From assembly GCF_964355755.1 (NCBI RefSeq), contig NC_092679.1, positions 11,026,932-11,090,931 on the forward strand: a stretch of DNA of 64,000 bases. The letters are read 5' to 3'. The notes beneath the pieces are model-generated. The model ran no database searches. It had not been told where the DNA came from and saw nothing but the letters and a program-made list of their open reading frames with translations. Below, piece after piece: positions 33,839-46,657 of the stretch. The number at the start of each line of letters is the position of its first letter. The first letter of the stretch is position 1. This stretch comes from Antedon mediterranea (taxonomy: Eukaryota; Echinodermata; Crinoidea; Comatulida; Antedonidae). The position numbers and the translations under genes are program-made.

Positions 33839-34230
33839 GCGGGATCCCGCCGGGATGTCACGGGATCCCGCCGGGATCGGGATCGGGAAAAGATCGCAAA
33901 TTCGGGATATCACGGGATCCTGGTGGGAATCGGCCATCCTGTCGGGATCGGGAAAAAATCGCAAAATCGGGACATCACGGGATCCCGGTGAGAATCGGCC
34001 ATCCCACTGGGATCGGGAAAAGATCGCAAATTCGTGATATCACGGGATCCCGGTGATAAACGGCCATCCCGTCGGGATCGGAAAGATATCGCAAATTCGG
34101 GAGGGCGGGATTCGGTCATTTGGTTTGTGGCTCCCATCGGTCAACCAGGATTTTTTTGTTCGGGATCCCGCCGCTACGACGGGATAAGGATAGACGGGAT
34201 TTGGTGTCCCTATCATCAGCTAAGCATGAA
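33839..34230. repeat. GGGATCCC-rich 65-bp tandem array
   Basis: Four to five imperfect units of about 65 bp run CGGGATCCCGGTG-GAATCGGCCATCCCG, TCGGGATCGGGAAAA, ATCGCAAATTCGGGACATCA. Each unit contains several self-complementary GGGATCCC words. Edge units are degenerate. The same vocabulary is found at 16735-16955 and 36290-36335. Confidence 0.85.
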
Positions 34231-34259
34231 TTCATTTAGCGATATCATGGCGGGATTTG

Positions 34260-37190
34260 TTTAATGATTCCATCGATTAGTGGGATTTGTCCTTGTAATC
34301 GAGAGTTGAGACCATCTATTTAGCATTGAGACGGGAATAGAACTTCTCTACTCTTCCACAAACTTAATATTTAGCGAAACATTGGTGCGTCTTAATTTCG
34401 AAATCGCCGGTGTATTCATTTCATTAGGTAATACAGTAATTCGTAACAGACGGTAAGTTATTATTTTATTATATAGGTTGTTTTTGATTTGAATTGAGTT
34501 ATTTTTTGTTTTAAATACATGTACCACAATGATCAAACCAGCCGTGCATCCCTTTTTACAATATAGTATTAATTCTAAAGACAGTTTACTTTATGTACCA
34601 CACCTTTTGCTGCGCTGCCACGACTACTTTGATCGTTATAGTTAATCACATTATTATATCATTATTTAACACCTCATCTTCAGTAATACCATGGAGTCCT
34701 AACTTATTTCTCCATGGTAATACTAACAACGAGTTGATTTCTTATCGTATTATCATCACATTGCACGTGACATTTACGCATCTCGTTCCCGCCTTGATTT
34801 AAATTTGTAACCAGACCACAGCAATTCTAGGCCGGTCGGCTACTAGCAGCGACGTACAACGCATTCAAACCGTAGGTGTTTTTGATAAATTTGTAGATTT
34901 ATTCGTTGTGATTAATATTTATTAATTACACCTTATTGTTATACCCTATATAGTATCATAGTAGCTCCTTTAGTTGAAATATATATAGACCTAGAAGCTC
35001 ATATTTGTGTTGCATTGCAAGTCAAAAAGGTACAGCAGCCTGCCTTGCCAGACTCCCCCTCCCCTTCCTCATCCGCTAGCCTACCACATCCTCCCCCTTG
35101 CGTATCCTACGTAGGCCTAGGCTCTTTCCGCCTATTTGATACTATAGGTCTTTGATACTAAGCTTTACTAGGCATAGGCCTATATATTATTATTATTTTG
35201 GTCTCTCCAGACACAATGTGAAAACTATTTTGTGCATAGGCCTATATTTATTAAAATGTTTATCATACACCACCATACTCAATAATATAATTATGAATAT
35301 TGCTTTGTGTAAAAAAGGACTTGAACTCGGACTACTATGATATGAGTGTAAACATGCATCTGAAAAGTACTACTAGGCTAGTAGTAGGCCTAGGCCTATG
35401 ACTATCTCTAGGCTTGGCCTAATTTTGAATTGGAAATATTATCGATGATGTTATGGCTGTTTCGATCCTTACAGTTAGGGAGGTGGCTATTGATTGGATC
35501 TCCTGCATAAAACGTATATTGCACTCATCAGCTGAAAACCAATGGCTTAATACCCTCAACAAGTTAATAAAACTCAACTTGGTCATAAAAACAATGGAAA
35601 GCTATTCAATAATATACAAAAAAAACTCAAAAGTGTTGTTTTAACTCGTTATTAAATCATAAACAACATATCGTAAAAGATGGATCAACACTGATAATAA
35701 TGCCGGATGAGTATTGCAGAGGGTTTTGGAAATCTCATATGTTTTGGTTATATTGTATTACTATGATATATTATCCTACATCGGCAGATCGGTTGTTCAA
35801 TCATTTACGATATTAATACAAATAATTAGTTAGAATAATTAATGAACATTGTTAGTAAAACAAAAAACATGCTTAATACAACAGACCTACTCAAAATATT
35901 ACAGACTTTATTCTGAAATAAAAGAAGGAAACAGTAAATATTACAAACACATCAAACGACCAAAATGTTGCCAATTCTACCGATAACAATCAACAACAAC
36001 AGTGAATCAGTTAAAATCTTTATTTTAGTTTAAGATTTAAGCACACAATTATCGTAATGAAATTTGTATATAATATAAAAATGCATTTTTATTGTTTTAA
36101 CAGATTTCATTTAATTTCTAGACGTCTGTCCTTCTTGGAGTAAGAGTTTGGTAGAATCAGTATTTCAGAACGGGAGTACCGACCAGGATTTTATATTTAC
36201 AAGTCTAAATTTGGCGGGATGGCACTTAAATCCCAATAAAAAACATCTCGATATTTTGGCGAAATTTTAATCGGGATAATGCGCAAAAACGAACGATACC
36301 GACGGGATCCCGGCCGGGATCCCGACGATTTTTTTTATAGGGAAGATAAATATATATTCCATGTTAAGATTTAAGATACAGTATGCCTTTTAAATTATTA
36401 AAGAAAATGCCCGACTCGAATTTGGATGGACAGTTCAGAGCAGCTAAGAGAGTATTATATTACGTTTCATGTCATGTGACACAAAATTCAGGTACCGTAC
36501 ACGTAATTAGCCACCCCTGGTACTGAGTTAAAAAAACATGAGAGGTTGCGGTAAACAGAGAGTATCGGGTTTCATGCCATGTGACACAAAAAAAACCTAG
36601 GTCTGTATTAATTACGGTCTTTTGTCGGCAGTCTTTTTGAGCGACCTACTGAACGTTCTGATACTATATTTAAAATATTGTTGACGATCTTTTTTTGTCC
36701 TGGATCGACTGGACGTTCGCTATATTATTTTTATTAGTTAGCCTAGTTCATTTTGTTGGATCGTGTCTCTACGTTTGTTTACATCGTGGGAAATTTATAT
36801 TCGATTATATAAACGATTATGAATAAAAAATATTATATATTTCTTATTAATTTACAACTTGGTCCTCCGCCAGTCAAAATTAACACATTAATTTTCACAC
36901 CTTGTTACTTCACTAAGAACATCGTAGGGTTGTTTATTAAGGTTACGAACTCTCTTGGAAGGACTTCGTTCTTGTGGTAAGCTCAGTTGAAAACATCCAG
37001 AGGTCAATTACTATACTTTACTGTAACTAAAAACATGTTGTTGTTGTTGGTGTTGATGCTGATCCGATAGTCGTTAAGTTGTACTGATTACGAGTATCAT
37101 TGGTCCTGGCCGGCCTAGCCTGGTGATCTGATCCCCCCCAAAAAATACTTTTTTTAATCAGTATTAATATTATTATTTTATTTTTCATTT
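34260..37190. other. No gene seen; scattered repeat fragments
   Basis: AT-rich, with AGGCCT clusters near 35110-35410. A GACGGGATCCCGGCCGGGATCCCGAC palindromic core lies at 36301-36326 (positions approximate). TTTCATG-CATGTGACACAAAA is duplicated near 36466 and 36571. No coding text. Confidence 0.45.
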
Positions 37191-37203
37191 ATTATTTGAT
37201 TTA

Positions 37204-38053
37204 CCGTATATTTCGGTGTATAAGTCGCACCTGTGTATAAGACGCACCCCCAACTGAGAGTAAAATATCTGTATTTTTTATATCGTCGATGTATAAGACG
37301 CACCTTATATTTCATCAAAACAATGTTTTTTTAAATTGTAATCAATAGTATTGTAATAATATATTTTGTTATATCTACAACGGCGTCCTTTATTTAGGTT
37401 TTTTCTTACCTAGGCTCGGCCGCGCCCAGCCTCAACAAGTTCTTTCTAACTTGTTATTCATGAGTTTCGCCGCAACATCAAGTGCATGACCGTGTGTGTA
37501 ACACGCACGTGTGTGGGCTAGCCTCGCTCGATCATTTCGTGAGGGCGCACGTTTTCACGGACAAATCGTATTCGATTAGTATCTATGTATCCGAGAAGTG
37601 TGTACGCTAGGTCCATGCTATAATCACCTGGAGAATATACTAGTCGAATACCGTACACCATGTGGCCACCAAAAGAAGGGCTTGCGCTTGGGGTACGGCG
37701 ATCGTGCGTATAACTACTGTATAAATAAATACTATTCCAATCGTACGTAAACGTTTACAAATGAAATTTTATCGGAGCGCCATAATGAACAAATCTTTTC
37801 ATCATATTTAGTATAACATCATGCTAAAATGACTTGAAAACTAGACACAAGCAGGTTGCCGTTACGTTAGTTAGTTAGTTACTGTAGCTAGGCCTAGCCT
37901 ACTCAGGCCTAGAAAACGAGGTGACGATAGCCTAGGCCTAGGCCTATGTACAATCTGTGTGGTGAGGCATTTAGTTCGGTGTATAAGACGCACCCTTAAT
38001 TTAGAGGTCAAATTTGCGTGTCAAAAGTGCGACTTATACACCGAAATATACGG
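37204..38053. mobile_element. 850-bp TIR element with TA target duplication
   Basis: The left end CCGTATATTTCGGTGTATAA and the right end (inverse, TTATACACCGAAATATACGG) are perfect over at least 28 bp and are flanked by TA on both sides. TATAAGACGCACC words repeat at both ends. The same TIR type (taccgtatatttcgg...tataagtcgcac) is widespread in animal genomes as a non-autonomous DNA transposon. TA duplication fits a Tc1/mariner-like or similar source. No transposase is inside. Confidence 0.85.
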
Positions 38054-38172
38054 TATTAGGCTCAATAGATACCTAGCTAGGCTACTAGTAGGCCTAGATT
38101 ATATAAATAATAATAGCAAATACTGTAATATTAATTAATAAAATACAGCTTCCATTTGACATTAACATTTTT

Positions 38173-38204
38173 TAGGTTATATGCATTATCATGCATATAA
38201 CCTC
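38173..38204. repeat. Perfect 12-bp-arm hairpin
   Basis: AGGTTATATGCA, a 6-base loop and TGCATATAACCT. The right arm word TGCATATAACCT recurs at the start of both copies of the 286-bp duplication at 41823 and 42109, so these may be ends of one family. Positions 38205-39100 hold AT-rich DNA with a GCGTAATCAAAAATTACGCG-type palindrome near 38356-38376. Confidence 0.6.
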
Positions 38205-39121
38205 TTGATTCTGTCAAAATCTTTATTTATTTATTTATTCTTTCCTTAGCACTATTTTGTCCGTGAATTATCTTGGCATCAGTTTAATCTAGCTAAGTCA
38301 AGCTTTCAGAGTATATTCCTCATGGCCAGGAATCGATGTGGTTATATTTTCACGATGCGTAATCAAAAATTACGCGGTCTACGCGCGATTTTACGAAATC
38401 ACGTTTGTAATCATATCTTCACAAGCATGAATCACAATTAAACAAAATTTGGTACTCATAAATTTCAGGTCATATTTCATCATATGGCAATACAATTACG
38501 TGCGTAGCGCATATAACGCTTGCGTACGCGCGCTTAAAATGTTCAAAATTGTCAAAATTAATTTTCGATGAAATTAGAGTACGTTTCAGGCAATTTTAAG
38601 CGTTTAAAAAATTGCCATGAGTGCGCAGATTTTTTCACGCGCACGGCGCGTTAAACATTAATGCGCACTCTTTTTGCCCGATTTCTGTTTTACAATCTTT
38701 CTTTAATAATATCATCATATTTGATTCACGTTTCAACTCGAAATTGCGTTATACGAGCACGTCGAAAGTGACTGGCTACGCACGTACTGTAGTTAACAAA
38801 ATGGTGAAAATATGCTAAATTTTAAAATTAATATATATCGTCAGAATGCAGGGGAACACCTATTTTTTATTTCATTTTCTTGAAGTGTATGTATCATAAG
38901 TATGATTTATTATCAAATTAACATTAACTTTCTTCCTTCCAAATTTCATATATTAAAGTTAAAAGTATATAGTTTGACAGTGCATTATTTGTTTACATTT
39001 TAAAGATGTCATCATGTAGTAAAAAATTATAATTCATTGCGGTATGTAATAATCTATTTGCACCAAACTGGTTACTGCATAGTAAATACACGGAGGAATT
39101 TTTCTACAACTTTTAGTCAGT

Positions 39122-39188
39122 GGTGTATGGCTCGATGGTCTGTGCTCGTGTCTATGGCATTCAAGGTACCGAGATCGAGTCTCACCTT
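39122..39188 (+). mobile_element. tRNA-like SINE head
   Basis: ATGGCTCGATGGTC fits an A box, and GAGATCGAGTCTC, 45 nt on, fits a B box, in a frame resembling a tRNA with a slightly long anticodon arm. Acceptor pairing is poor, so it is not a working tRNA. A T-rich tail follows. Confidence 0.45.
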
Positions 39189-39587
39189 GGGAAACGAAAT
39201 AAGATTTTGTTTTTTTAATATCCGTATTGTTTGTTCAAATTTATTTCTTAGTGTATAGATTATACACATGATTTATAATGAAATCTAGATAAAAATTAAC
39301 TTATGTCTTTATTATTATGTAACAACAAATGAGGCGCTCCAGCTCAAAGCGGCGCTGTGTCGCAATAGACCAACCTATGTAATAACTATCACAAAGTTCA
39401 ATTTCAGCGAATTTGAAAAAATTTTCAATTTTATTTTTTTTACATAATATGAATTATTGATATGTGTTTTACCTACCCACGAAGTCTTATCATGAACCAA
39501 TAAATATAAATGTGTTAAATTCCGTAATCTTTGAAGTGTGTTTCTTTTAAAATATCTGAAAACAAAAATGTAAAGTGCCCGAACGAC

Positions 39588-39649
39588 AATAAAATACTCC
39601 ATTTTTCGCTAGAAGTATCATCGGCTTTCTCCTTCGCAAACTCCGCCAT
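39588..39649 (-). CDS. Possible first exon, antisense side of a bidirectional promoter
   Basis: On the - strand an ATG in an AACATGGCGGAG context (YY1-like, Kozak-like) opens MAEFAKEKADDTSSEKWS. Donor-like GTATTT follows within 60 bp. The start context and the NRF-1-like promoter beside it are the reasons for listing it. The protein is unknown and no downstream exon was found. Confidence 0.35.
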
Positions 39650-39992
39650 GTTTGGTATCGGCAGAAAGCTTAGATTTTATTCTATCTAACCCCGCCCTTG
39701 ATTCGTTGGAAAAATATTATTCTAACCAATTAAACATCGTCTTATTGCCGTCTTGTTGTTGCTATCTTGCCCAAACAAATCTGCAAAAACTACGTTGCTG
39801 ATTGGTCAATTTTCATTACATCATTACTGAGCATGCGCATTTACTATGTTTACGCTTCGATCTGGCTACCGCGCCTGCGCGAAGTAGATCGAACAACACA
39901 TGTTCCAGGGAAATTCTCACGAAAACATACTTTATTCATCTAGCGAGCGATAACTATTATTTATATTACTGATTTTTCGCAATACGTTCGTA
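39650..39992. promoter_or_regulatory. Candidate bidirectional promoter
   Basis: Between two head-to-head ATGs are CCAAT boxes in both orientations (ATTGG at 39800-39804 and CCAAT at 39727-39731). There is an NRF-1-like GAGCATGCGCATT near 39829-39841 and a second GCGCCTGCGCGAAG near 39870-39883. Local GC and CpG are higher than in the flanks. This combination is typical of housekeeping bidirectional promoters in animals. Confidence 0.5.
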
Positions 39993-40922
39993 ATGTCTCG
40001 GAAGGACCCGCCTAAGGAAATTCTAGATACGTTAAATGGTGCCAATGATTTTGGTTTTATTTTAATAATGAGGATGCTGAAGTAATCTTAACCAACTCAT
40101 GATGACCAACTAGTCTAGCTAGGGCCTAGGCCTAGCTAGTAGGCCTCCTAGCCTAGGTCTAGGCCTAGGCCTAGTACTTTTTGCTGACGATGACGAAGTG
40201 GAGAATGGCCATCCTAGGCCCGTTCTCCAGAGGGTAGACGTCCTTAGATGTAATGAAATGCCTCTGTAAGTACATTTTATTTTTTCTTGTATGTAAACTA
40301 AAATCCGTCTTGTCACATTAAATGTTAAATATCACTATGAATGAAGAAATGATATAACTTAAACTTTATATTATTAATATTACTAGGCCTATGGTCTACT
40401 AGCCTATACTAATTCAATAAATTAGTTGAGGTAAAATAAAGTCAACTTAGGCCTAGGCTTAGGCTAATTAAAAATGTCAATAAGCAAATTTGATTTTTAC
40501 AAATACATTTATGCTTGTTTGTTAAATTAAACTGACTGTATTTGTTTTTCTTTAGTTGTGACAAAACTGCAGATTGGTGTAACATTCAAAATGATGAAGA
40601 ACTGCAGAGAATCCGATCATTCAAACGCTGCAGATGTGGTAACGGACCCGACAAAAACGTTTGCCTAAAACAATTTGAGGAAGAATTTATGTATGGTGTA
40701 TTACAAGGAGTATATTGATACGCCAGAACAAAGCCTACAGTTGCTCAAGAATGAAAACAACATACCTCTACTTATTTTACCAGAACCCATTCCATACCAT
40801 CATACCTCTATGACTCGGTACGAGAGTTTTGTAAATTTGAGGCAAGGGATATTGTGTGTCCCGCTCCAAGCGAGTAGAGGTCCTGTCGCTATATGTTGTT
40901 GTAGAGTTAAAAATCCTGTTTA
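39993..40922 (+). CDS. Unknown short gene with Cys-rich middle exon
   Basis: The ATG at 39993 opens MSRKDPPKEILDTLNGANDF. A one-base shift would continue FYFNNEDAEVILTNS. A second stretch (40176-40269) reads DDDEVENGHPRPVLQRVDVL and RCNEMPL before GTAAGT. After TTCTTTAG (about 40554) a third reads CDKTADWC...RSFKRCRCGNGPDKNVC, with a Cys pattern suggesting a metal site, and ends in frame near 40715. An overlapping frame runs on to 40922 (GILCVPLQASRGPVAICCC). No family is recognised. The order and splice signals suggest a real but perhaps damaged gene driven from the bidirectional promoter. Confidence 0.4.
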
Positions 40923-40929
40923 GCAATTT

Positions 40930-41820
40930 ATTTATTTGCAATAAAATTAATATTGATTTTAAGTGACAGTTGCGGCAATTTTAACTGGTCAAATATTTTA
41001 TTTTTTATTTGTTTTGTATTTATATTTTAATGTGCAATCTATTCACTTTTCTATTAAATGAAATTTTTTGACAATCATCTCATACTGGTTTAACTTTTTT
41101 AACAGGGCAATAACTTTAATAGCAATTTATTAATATACTTTTATTTATACTTTTATTTTATACTTTCATTTAATACAGTAATTAAAAAATGGGTATATAA
41201 ATTTTCTCAGTGTCATGCTTTGTCGACTTTCATTTTGTTGGCATTCAGTTGAGAAAATACTGGTTTTGAAAATGATAATGTTGAAATAAATTAATGATTT
41301 TAACAACTAATGTTCTTTATTGTATTGTTATTGTGTGTGAAAAATTTCTTTAGAATCAGACAATGGGAACTTTACTGTTGCTATGGTGTTTTGACTGTCC
41401 TTTTCCAAAACCAGCACAGTTTACGCTCTGTTGATTTCAAAGTCATTTTCCTCTAAAACCTGGATTTCCTTTTAGTGAAAGTGCTGTTTAGTTTTTGGCT
41501 TATAACTTTGGATAGGTTCAACTAAATTTAATGTATGATATATCATTGTTAATGTAAAGCTTAATATGTAAAGAATATGAATTTATAAAAAGATAGGAAT
41601 TAAAAAAACTGATCTGGATGCTGATTTTGAGCTGGAGCACCTCAAATGTGGTTTATGACATTATACGCATATGGATCTTTGATCGGATTGTGATACCGGC
41701 TATGGTGGTCGCGTTAGCAAGGCCAGGTCACGCCCTATCATATATTATAAATAATTAAAGATTCTGAGAAAATCAATCAATCAATATATCTTTTAAAAAT
41801 CAATTATCTTTATTTAAATC
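40930..41820. other. No gene seen
   Basis: AT-rich, possibly 3' untranslated or intronic DNA of the gene upstream. Nothing paired or coding was seen. Confidence 0.35.
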
Positions 41821-41821
41821 A

Positions 41822-42390
41822 ATGCATATAACCTATAATTCGTCATAGTGACGAATTAAATCTAGTTTTAAATAATATTTATTTTCAGGAACCGTTGATG
41901 ATGCAGAGTTCTTTGTCTTTGTGACTTCAAACTGAGAGTGAAGTGGATAAAAAGACATTGTCATACCCAAACTATAATTTAATTATTTAAAACAAAATGT
42001 TGAATTACAAATATATGTATGTTGCAGAGGATTTAGATGAATTACAATACAAATATTTATGTTGAATGCAAACCTACTACACTATACTCTGTAAATTATG
42101 TTATGTTATGCATATAACCTATAATTCGTCATAGTGACGAATTAAATCTAGTTTTAAATAATATTTATTTTCAGGAACCGTTGATGATGCAGAGTTCTTT
42201 GTCTTTGTGACTTCAAACTGAGAGTGAAGTGGATAAAAAGACATTGTCATACCCAAACTATAATTTAATTATTTAAAACAAAATGTTGAATTACAAATAT
42301 ATGTATGTTGCAGAGGATTTAGATGAATTACAATACAAATATTTATGTTGAATGCAAACCTACTACACTATACTCTGTAAATTATGTTAT
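41822..42390. repeat. Near-identical 286-bp tandem duplication
   Basis: ATGCATATAACCTATAATTC starts at 41822 and 42108, and the following 283 bp appear identical. Each copy has a perfect hairpin (AATTCGTCA-TAG-TGACGAATT) and a TTTTCAG acceptor followed by a short frame (DDAEFFVFVTSN and stop), so a possible terminal exon is duplicated too. High identity means a recent event or an assembly duplication. Confidence 0.9.
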
Positions 42391-42399
42391 TGTCATGTG

Positions 42400-45300
42400 G
42401 TAGACCTTAAAAATTGAATATTTATTGTATGTTAGGCCTATTTTATATTTTATTAATACTGTATTAGTTTAATATTACTATTAATTTATATTATACAGTA
42501 CTAGTTTGTACATGTTTTTACCCAAAAAAAATGAATAAATAATTTGTTATTCAATCTAATTGCTTGTTTGTTCATCAATAACAAAACAATTGTAAGCAAG
42601 TATATAACAGTTCTTGTTAGCCGCTTATTTCAGGTCATATTATTAATATTAGCTAGGCCCGACGCGCTCGATCACAACGTCACTAAGTGACTTTCCGCCC
42701 CTGGAACAATCGCTCGCTAATAGGGCTAGGCCTCGGACTCGTATAAAAGCTATTATAATAGTTATGATAAATATTCCTCAACTAAAATGTATACTGTGAT
42801 AAATAAACAAGTAATAATATACGTTGTATTGGAATGTATTTATTTATATGAATTCTTATACGTGGACAATTATAAACATCGCGTATATCGTTCGCTATAA
42901 ATAAATTCATAAACACGATGACGATGTGTTTACAAAATGGCGGTTTCGCTACTGTAGTTTTCGATGGAACAAATAGTGGTACCTTTAGTCGGAGCTGCAT
43001 CCCAACCGCCGAATTTTGTATCTTAATATCGTATTCTGTAGATTATTAATTTTTCTAACAGGGATTTTAAATTCAGGACTGTTCAATTTTTCTAAATATT
43101 TTATTTTAACGATTTTCTAGGGTACAATTTCGGAAAAAAGACATTGGTTGATTTTGCCGTTAAATTACAGATTATCGTTTTGTTCAAATACATTTAATTT
43201 TACATGACAATATATTAAAACCATTTATGAATTTATTTCACTAACAATATTTTTCCGATAATCAGCTAAATTTACAAATATTGTGTTTTTCCAACACCCT
43301 AAAATTTAGCAATTTTGAACTAAATTAGAAAAGTAGGGCGCCCTCTCCGAGTCGAAATTTGACACGATTTGTCGACTGGCTGTCCCACTGATATAAAGTT
43401 GTTTACGGGAATTCGGGCAAATTCATTGCTCTAACTTTGTGTAGTAACGATCAGAGAGATTCATGGTACATGCGCGAGAGAAAACATTCCGCTGCGGGTG
43501 ATTCGCATCCACCAATCAAATCAGCTACAATCCAAAATCATTCAACCGTGAGCAATGCCAATCGCGAGAAAGCTCAGCTTTGATTGGCTTACGATGACAA
43601 AATGGTGGTTTTGTAGTTGAGCCTCACGGAATATTCTGTTCCAAAAATGAAATACATGGATATTTTTTATGGTATGTGTGCTTTTTCTTTAAAAAGTTTG
43701 AATAATAAAGGCCTCATATCGAGAAAAAAACGTGTTTTTGGCACTTATAATAAATATATTTTAGACAAAAAAGCACATGGCATGTGGAACTATATACGGA
43801 CACGAAATCAGGGGGGGCTCGGGCCCCCCCCCCCCACTGGATACACCACTGCTCACAACATAATATTACTGTATGTAACATGTTTATACGATTTCTTTTT
43901 AAATAACAATAGTTTTTAAAACATTTTAAACGATACTGAACTCGGTGTCAAACAACACACTGCGAAATGTTCGCCATCTTATATTTAACAATTAATTGCC
44001 AGAATGTATGCTTCATTTTGCCCAAAAATATTAGAAACTATAGAGGGTAGGGTTATAAAATCCGATTAAACATGTATTTACTTTTGAAATAGAAATGTTT
44101 TCAGCTGGCGTAATAGAGGTTAATATTTCATTATTATTATTCATATTAATAGGGCCTATCAAAGAAAATTATCTCGGTCACTAACCAATACATTCAATAA
44201 AACATAAACAAATCATTTTCTATTTTTTAATACAGTGAGATAACAATATTTGCTATGATGATGACGATATGTTTTACATATTGAAATTGAAATATGGTTT
44301 ATGATTTTTAAAACTGTGAATTGTTTAACAAAAATTAAAATGTTATATCGTCGCCCTTTTGATATGTACAGCAGGTTCTTTATAAAACCACACTGCAGTT
44401 TAAAAATAAAAACAAAAAATAAACATACATTGATTTATGGAAATTTTCTGATTCTAAAATGGCCACAGTTCGAGCGAAGTATTTGTGGAAAAGGAGCTGT
44501 TTTGAAAGGCATTTTTTATTGTGATAAATGTAATTTAACCGTGGCTAAATCATGGGCACATGTTACATAAAAATGGCCCAAAATTGTATGATGTGGGTGT
44601 GAGAAATAATTTAGGCGAGAAATCGAAGATATAACAGTGTGGTGCGAAACTGCAGTAGCGCCGGCCTAGCTAGGGTAGGCCTACCTACTAGTTAGGCCCC
44701 TAGGCCTAGTAGTACTAGCTAGGAGGCCCTCCTAGTACTAGTATAGCCTAGCCTAGTAGTAGTAGTAGAGAGAGAGGAGGCGGCCTACATTTATTTTATA
44801 GGCCTAATACCATTACCAGTTTCATTACATTTTTAGATGCAAATCATAATAACCGATACTATAAAGAAAAAAACTACTAACCTAAAAGCATAATATAACA
44901 TGTAAAAACACTGCAGATACGAAAAGAGCACAGCTAGGCTAGCCTTGGCCTACCTCCTTTTTACGTACGTATGTTCTCCACACATACCATGCAAATATAG
45001 GAAAGTTAAGGCAAACTATAGAGGGCGTCGAAATATCTAGCGCGTAAAATCAAAGAACAAGAATCTCTCCTGTTGTGCATGTTAATAAGTTCTTTGGTAA
45101 AATCAAAAGTTTACACAGACGATGTTTTTCGCGATAAACTGAAAGTTTGAAAGCCAATTATTATATTCTCAGTTACAAGTACACTGTCACTAGGCCTAAG
45201 TAAATTTGCACATTTTAGTGTGTTTTACGACCATGCATGTAAGTAAATTCTATCAGGTGCCGTTTTCGGCCACCTCCACTGGACTAGGCCTACTAGCTAG
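42400..45300. other. No gene seen; CCAAT motifs and C/G snap-back
   Basis: Mostly AT-rich. Inverted CCAATCAAA-type motifs lie near 43511 and 43580. A GGGGGGGCTCGGGCCCCCCC snap-back at 43812-43835 is followed by ACTGGATACACCACTG, a tail I have seen in interspersed repeats. An AGGCCT cluster lies at 44655-44790. Short frames here look random. Confidence 0.4.
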
Positions 45301-45319
45301 GCCTACAATGTATACCATA

Positions 45320-46508
45320 GGCCAAAAAAAAAAAATTATTGTGTTGGCGTGGCCACGCCCGACCGACCCTAAACTGACGAAAATGAAGGTCGGCTTTTTT
45401 TTTTTTTTTTTGGGAGCCAAACGGCAATTGTGAAACGAAATGGTGAAAAATATTGTCTTATTTGCCAAATTGGCGAACATATTTCACCTCCGCCGGACGT
45501 GTGAAAAAGAAGCGTGCAACAACCAACCGTGAATCAATCACGTGATAACCAGAATACGCGATTATCAATTTTGGGGGGATCCAAGTTTTAATTAAATAAA
45601 CGCTTTGATTACACACTGGTTGAGACAGGTTTTTAATAGTTATCACATTTAAACACCCTCTTAATTAATGGACTCTACCAATGTTGATCTGCAGCATGCA
45701 AAAAGAACAACAGATCGTACATCTCGGACGAGGTTGTTGATGGGGTGATTTTTGGTTTCACTGTGTACAGTACTACTACGATCCGATTACGAACTTGTTA
45801 AATGATGTAAAAGGCATGGATTCGCCAAGCATATAGGCCTATACGTTTAATAAAAATTTACCTAAGATTGTCGTAAGCTCTTTTGTTCAAGCTTGTTATT
45901 TATATAGCGATAATCCATCTGTTCCGGCATGTACGTAGCCTAGGCCTCTAGCCGGCGGGCGGACCTCTAATTAATAAGCCTATGCCTACTCCTCGATCGA
46001 TCGATGTCTCTGGTTGGAGGAATTTCCCCGCGATAAGAAATCGCCGAAATATATCATAACGACCTACATTTTAATGTTTATCTTTAAATGCCAGTGTAAT
46101 TACGTATGGATAAAACAATATAAAACTCAATATTTTTCATCTAAAATAATATAATAGACTTGCCGCTTGCGTAACTTCAGAGCATTAACACGACCTTGAT
46201 TGTTTTTGTTGGAAATGGTAGCTAGAGCCTAGCCTAGGGCTAGCCTAGGCCTTTTTGCCTAAAAAAGCTAGGCCCTAGGCCTACGTTTATTTAATAAACC
46301 TTTGTTGAAACAATTATAGCTAGCGTGAGCCTATGGTGCTATGAAAAGTGTTTAAAAAGTCTTTTTGTATCATTTGTGTGAATTGTTTATTATTTTGCCG
46401 GCAACACATTTTTAGTCTGGGGAAAAAAAAAAAAACTTTTCCTACCGACCTACCCATTTTTGGGATTTACCAAAAACGTGGCCAACACAATTTTTTTTTT
46501 TTTTGGCC
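45320..46508. mobile_element. 1.19-kb non-autonomous element with long imperfect TIRs
   Basis: The left end GGCCAAAAAAAAAAAATTAT, TGTGTTGGCGTGG..., a GGTCGG block and a poly-T run pair with the inverse at 46410-46508 (CGTGGCCAACACAA then TTTTTTGGCC). TIRs are about 100 bp with indels. No coding frame inside is convincing. Target duplication is unclear. Confidence 0.75.
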
Positions 46509-46657
46509 TTATGATAGGGGTGTGGTGTTTTATGTTTTATGTAGAGAAGGGTGTCTATTAAATGGGAAGGGGATGGGAAGACAATCTGTTATGTAACCTA
46601 CAGTAATACAAAACATAAAAACTAGCAAGCATGTACTTTTTATTACGCCGTTGCTAA

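Noticed and set aside
42782-43000. - strand frame with a hydrophobic middle
   Set aside because: AT-rich chance frame; no start context, splice site or family.
44301-44570. + strand frame ending CDKCNLTVAKSW
   Set aside because: Low-complexity Lys/Ile/Phe composition and no paired Cys motif beyond one CxxC; likely chance.
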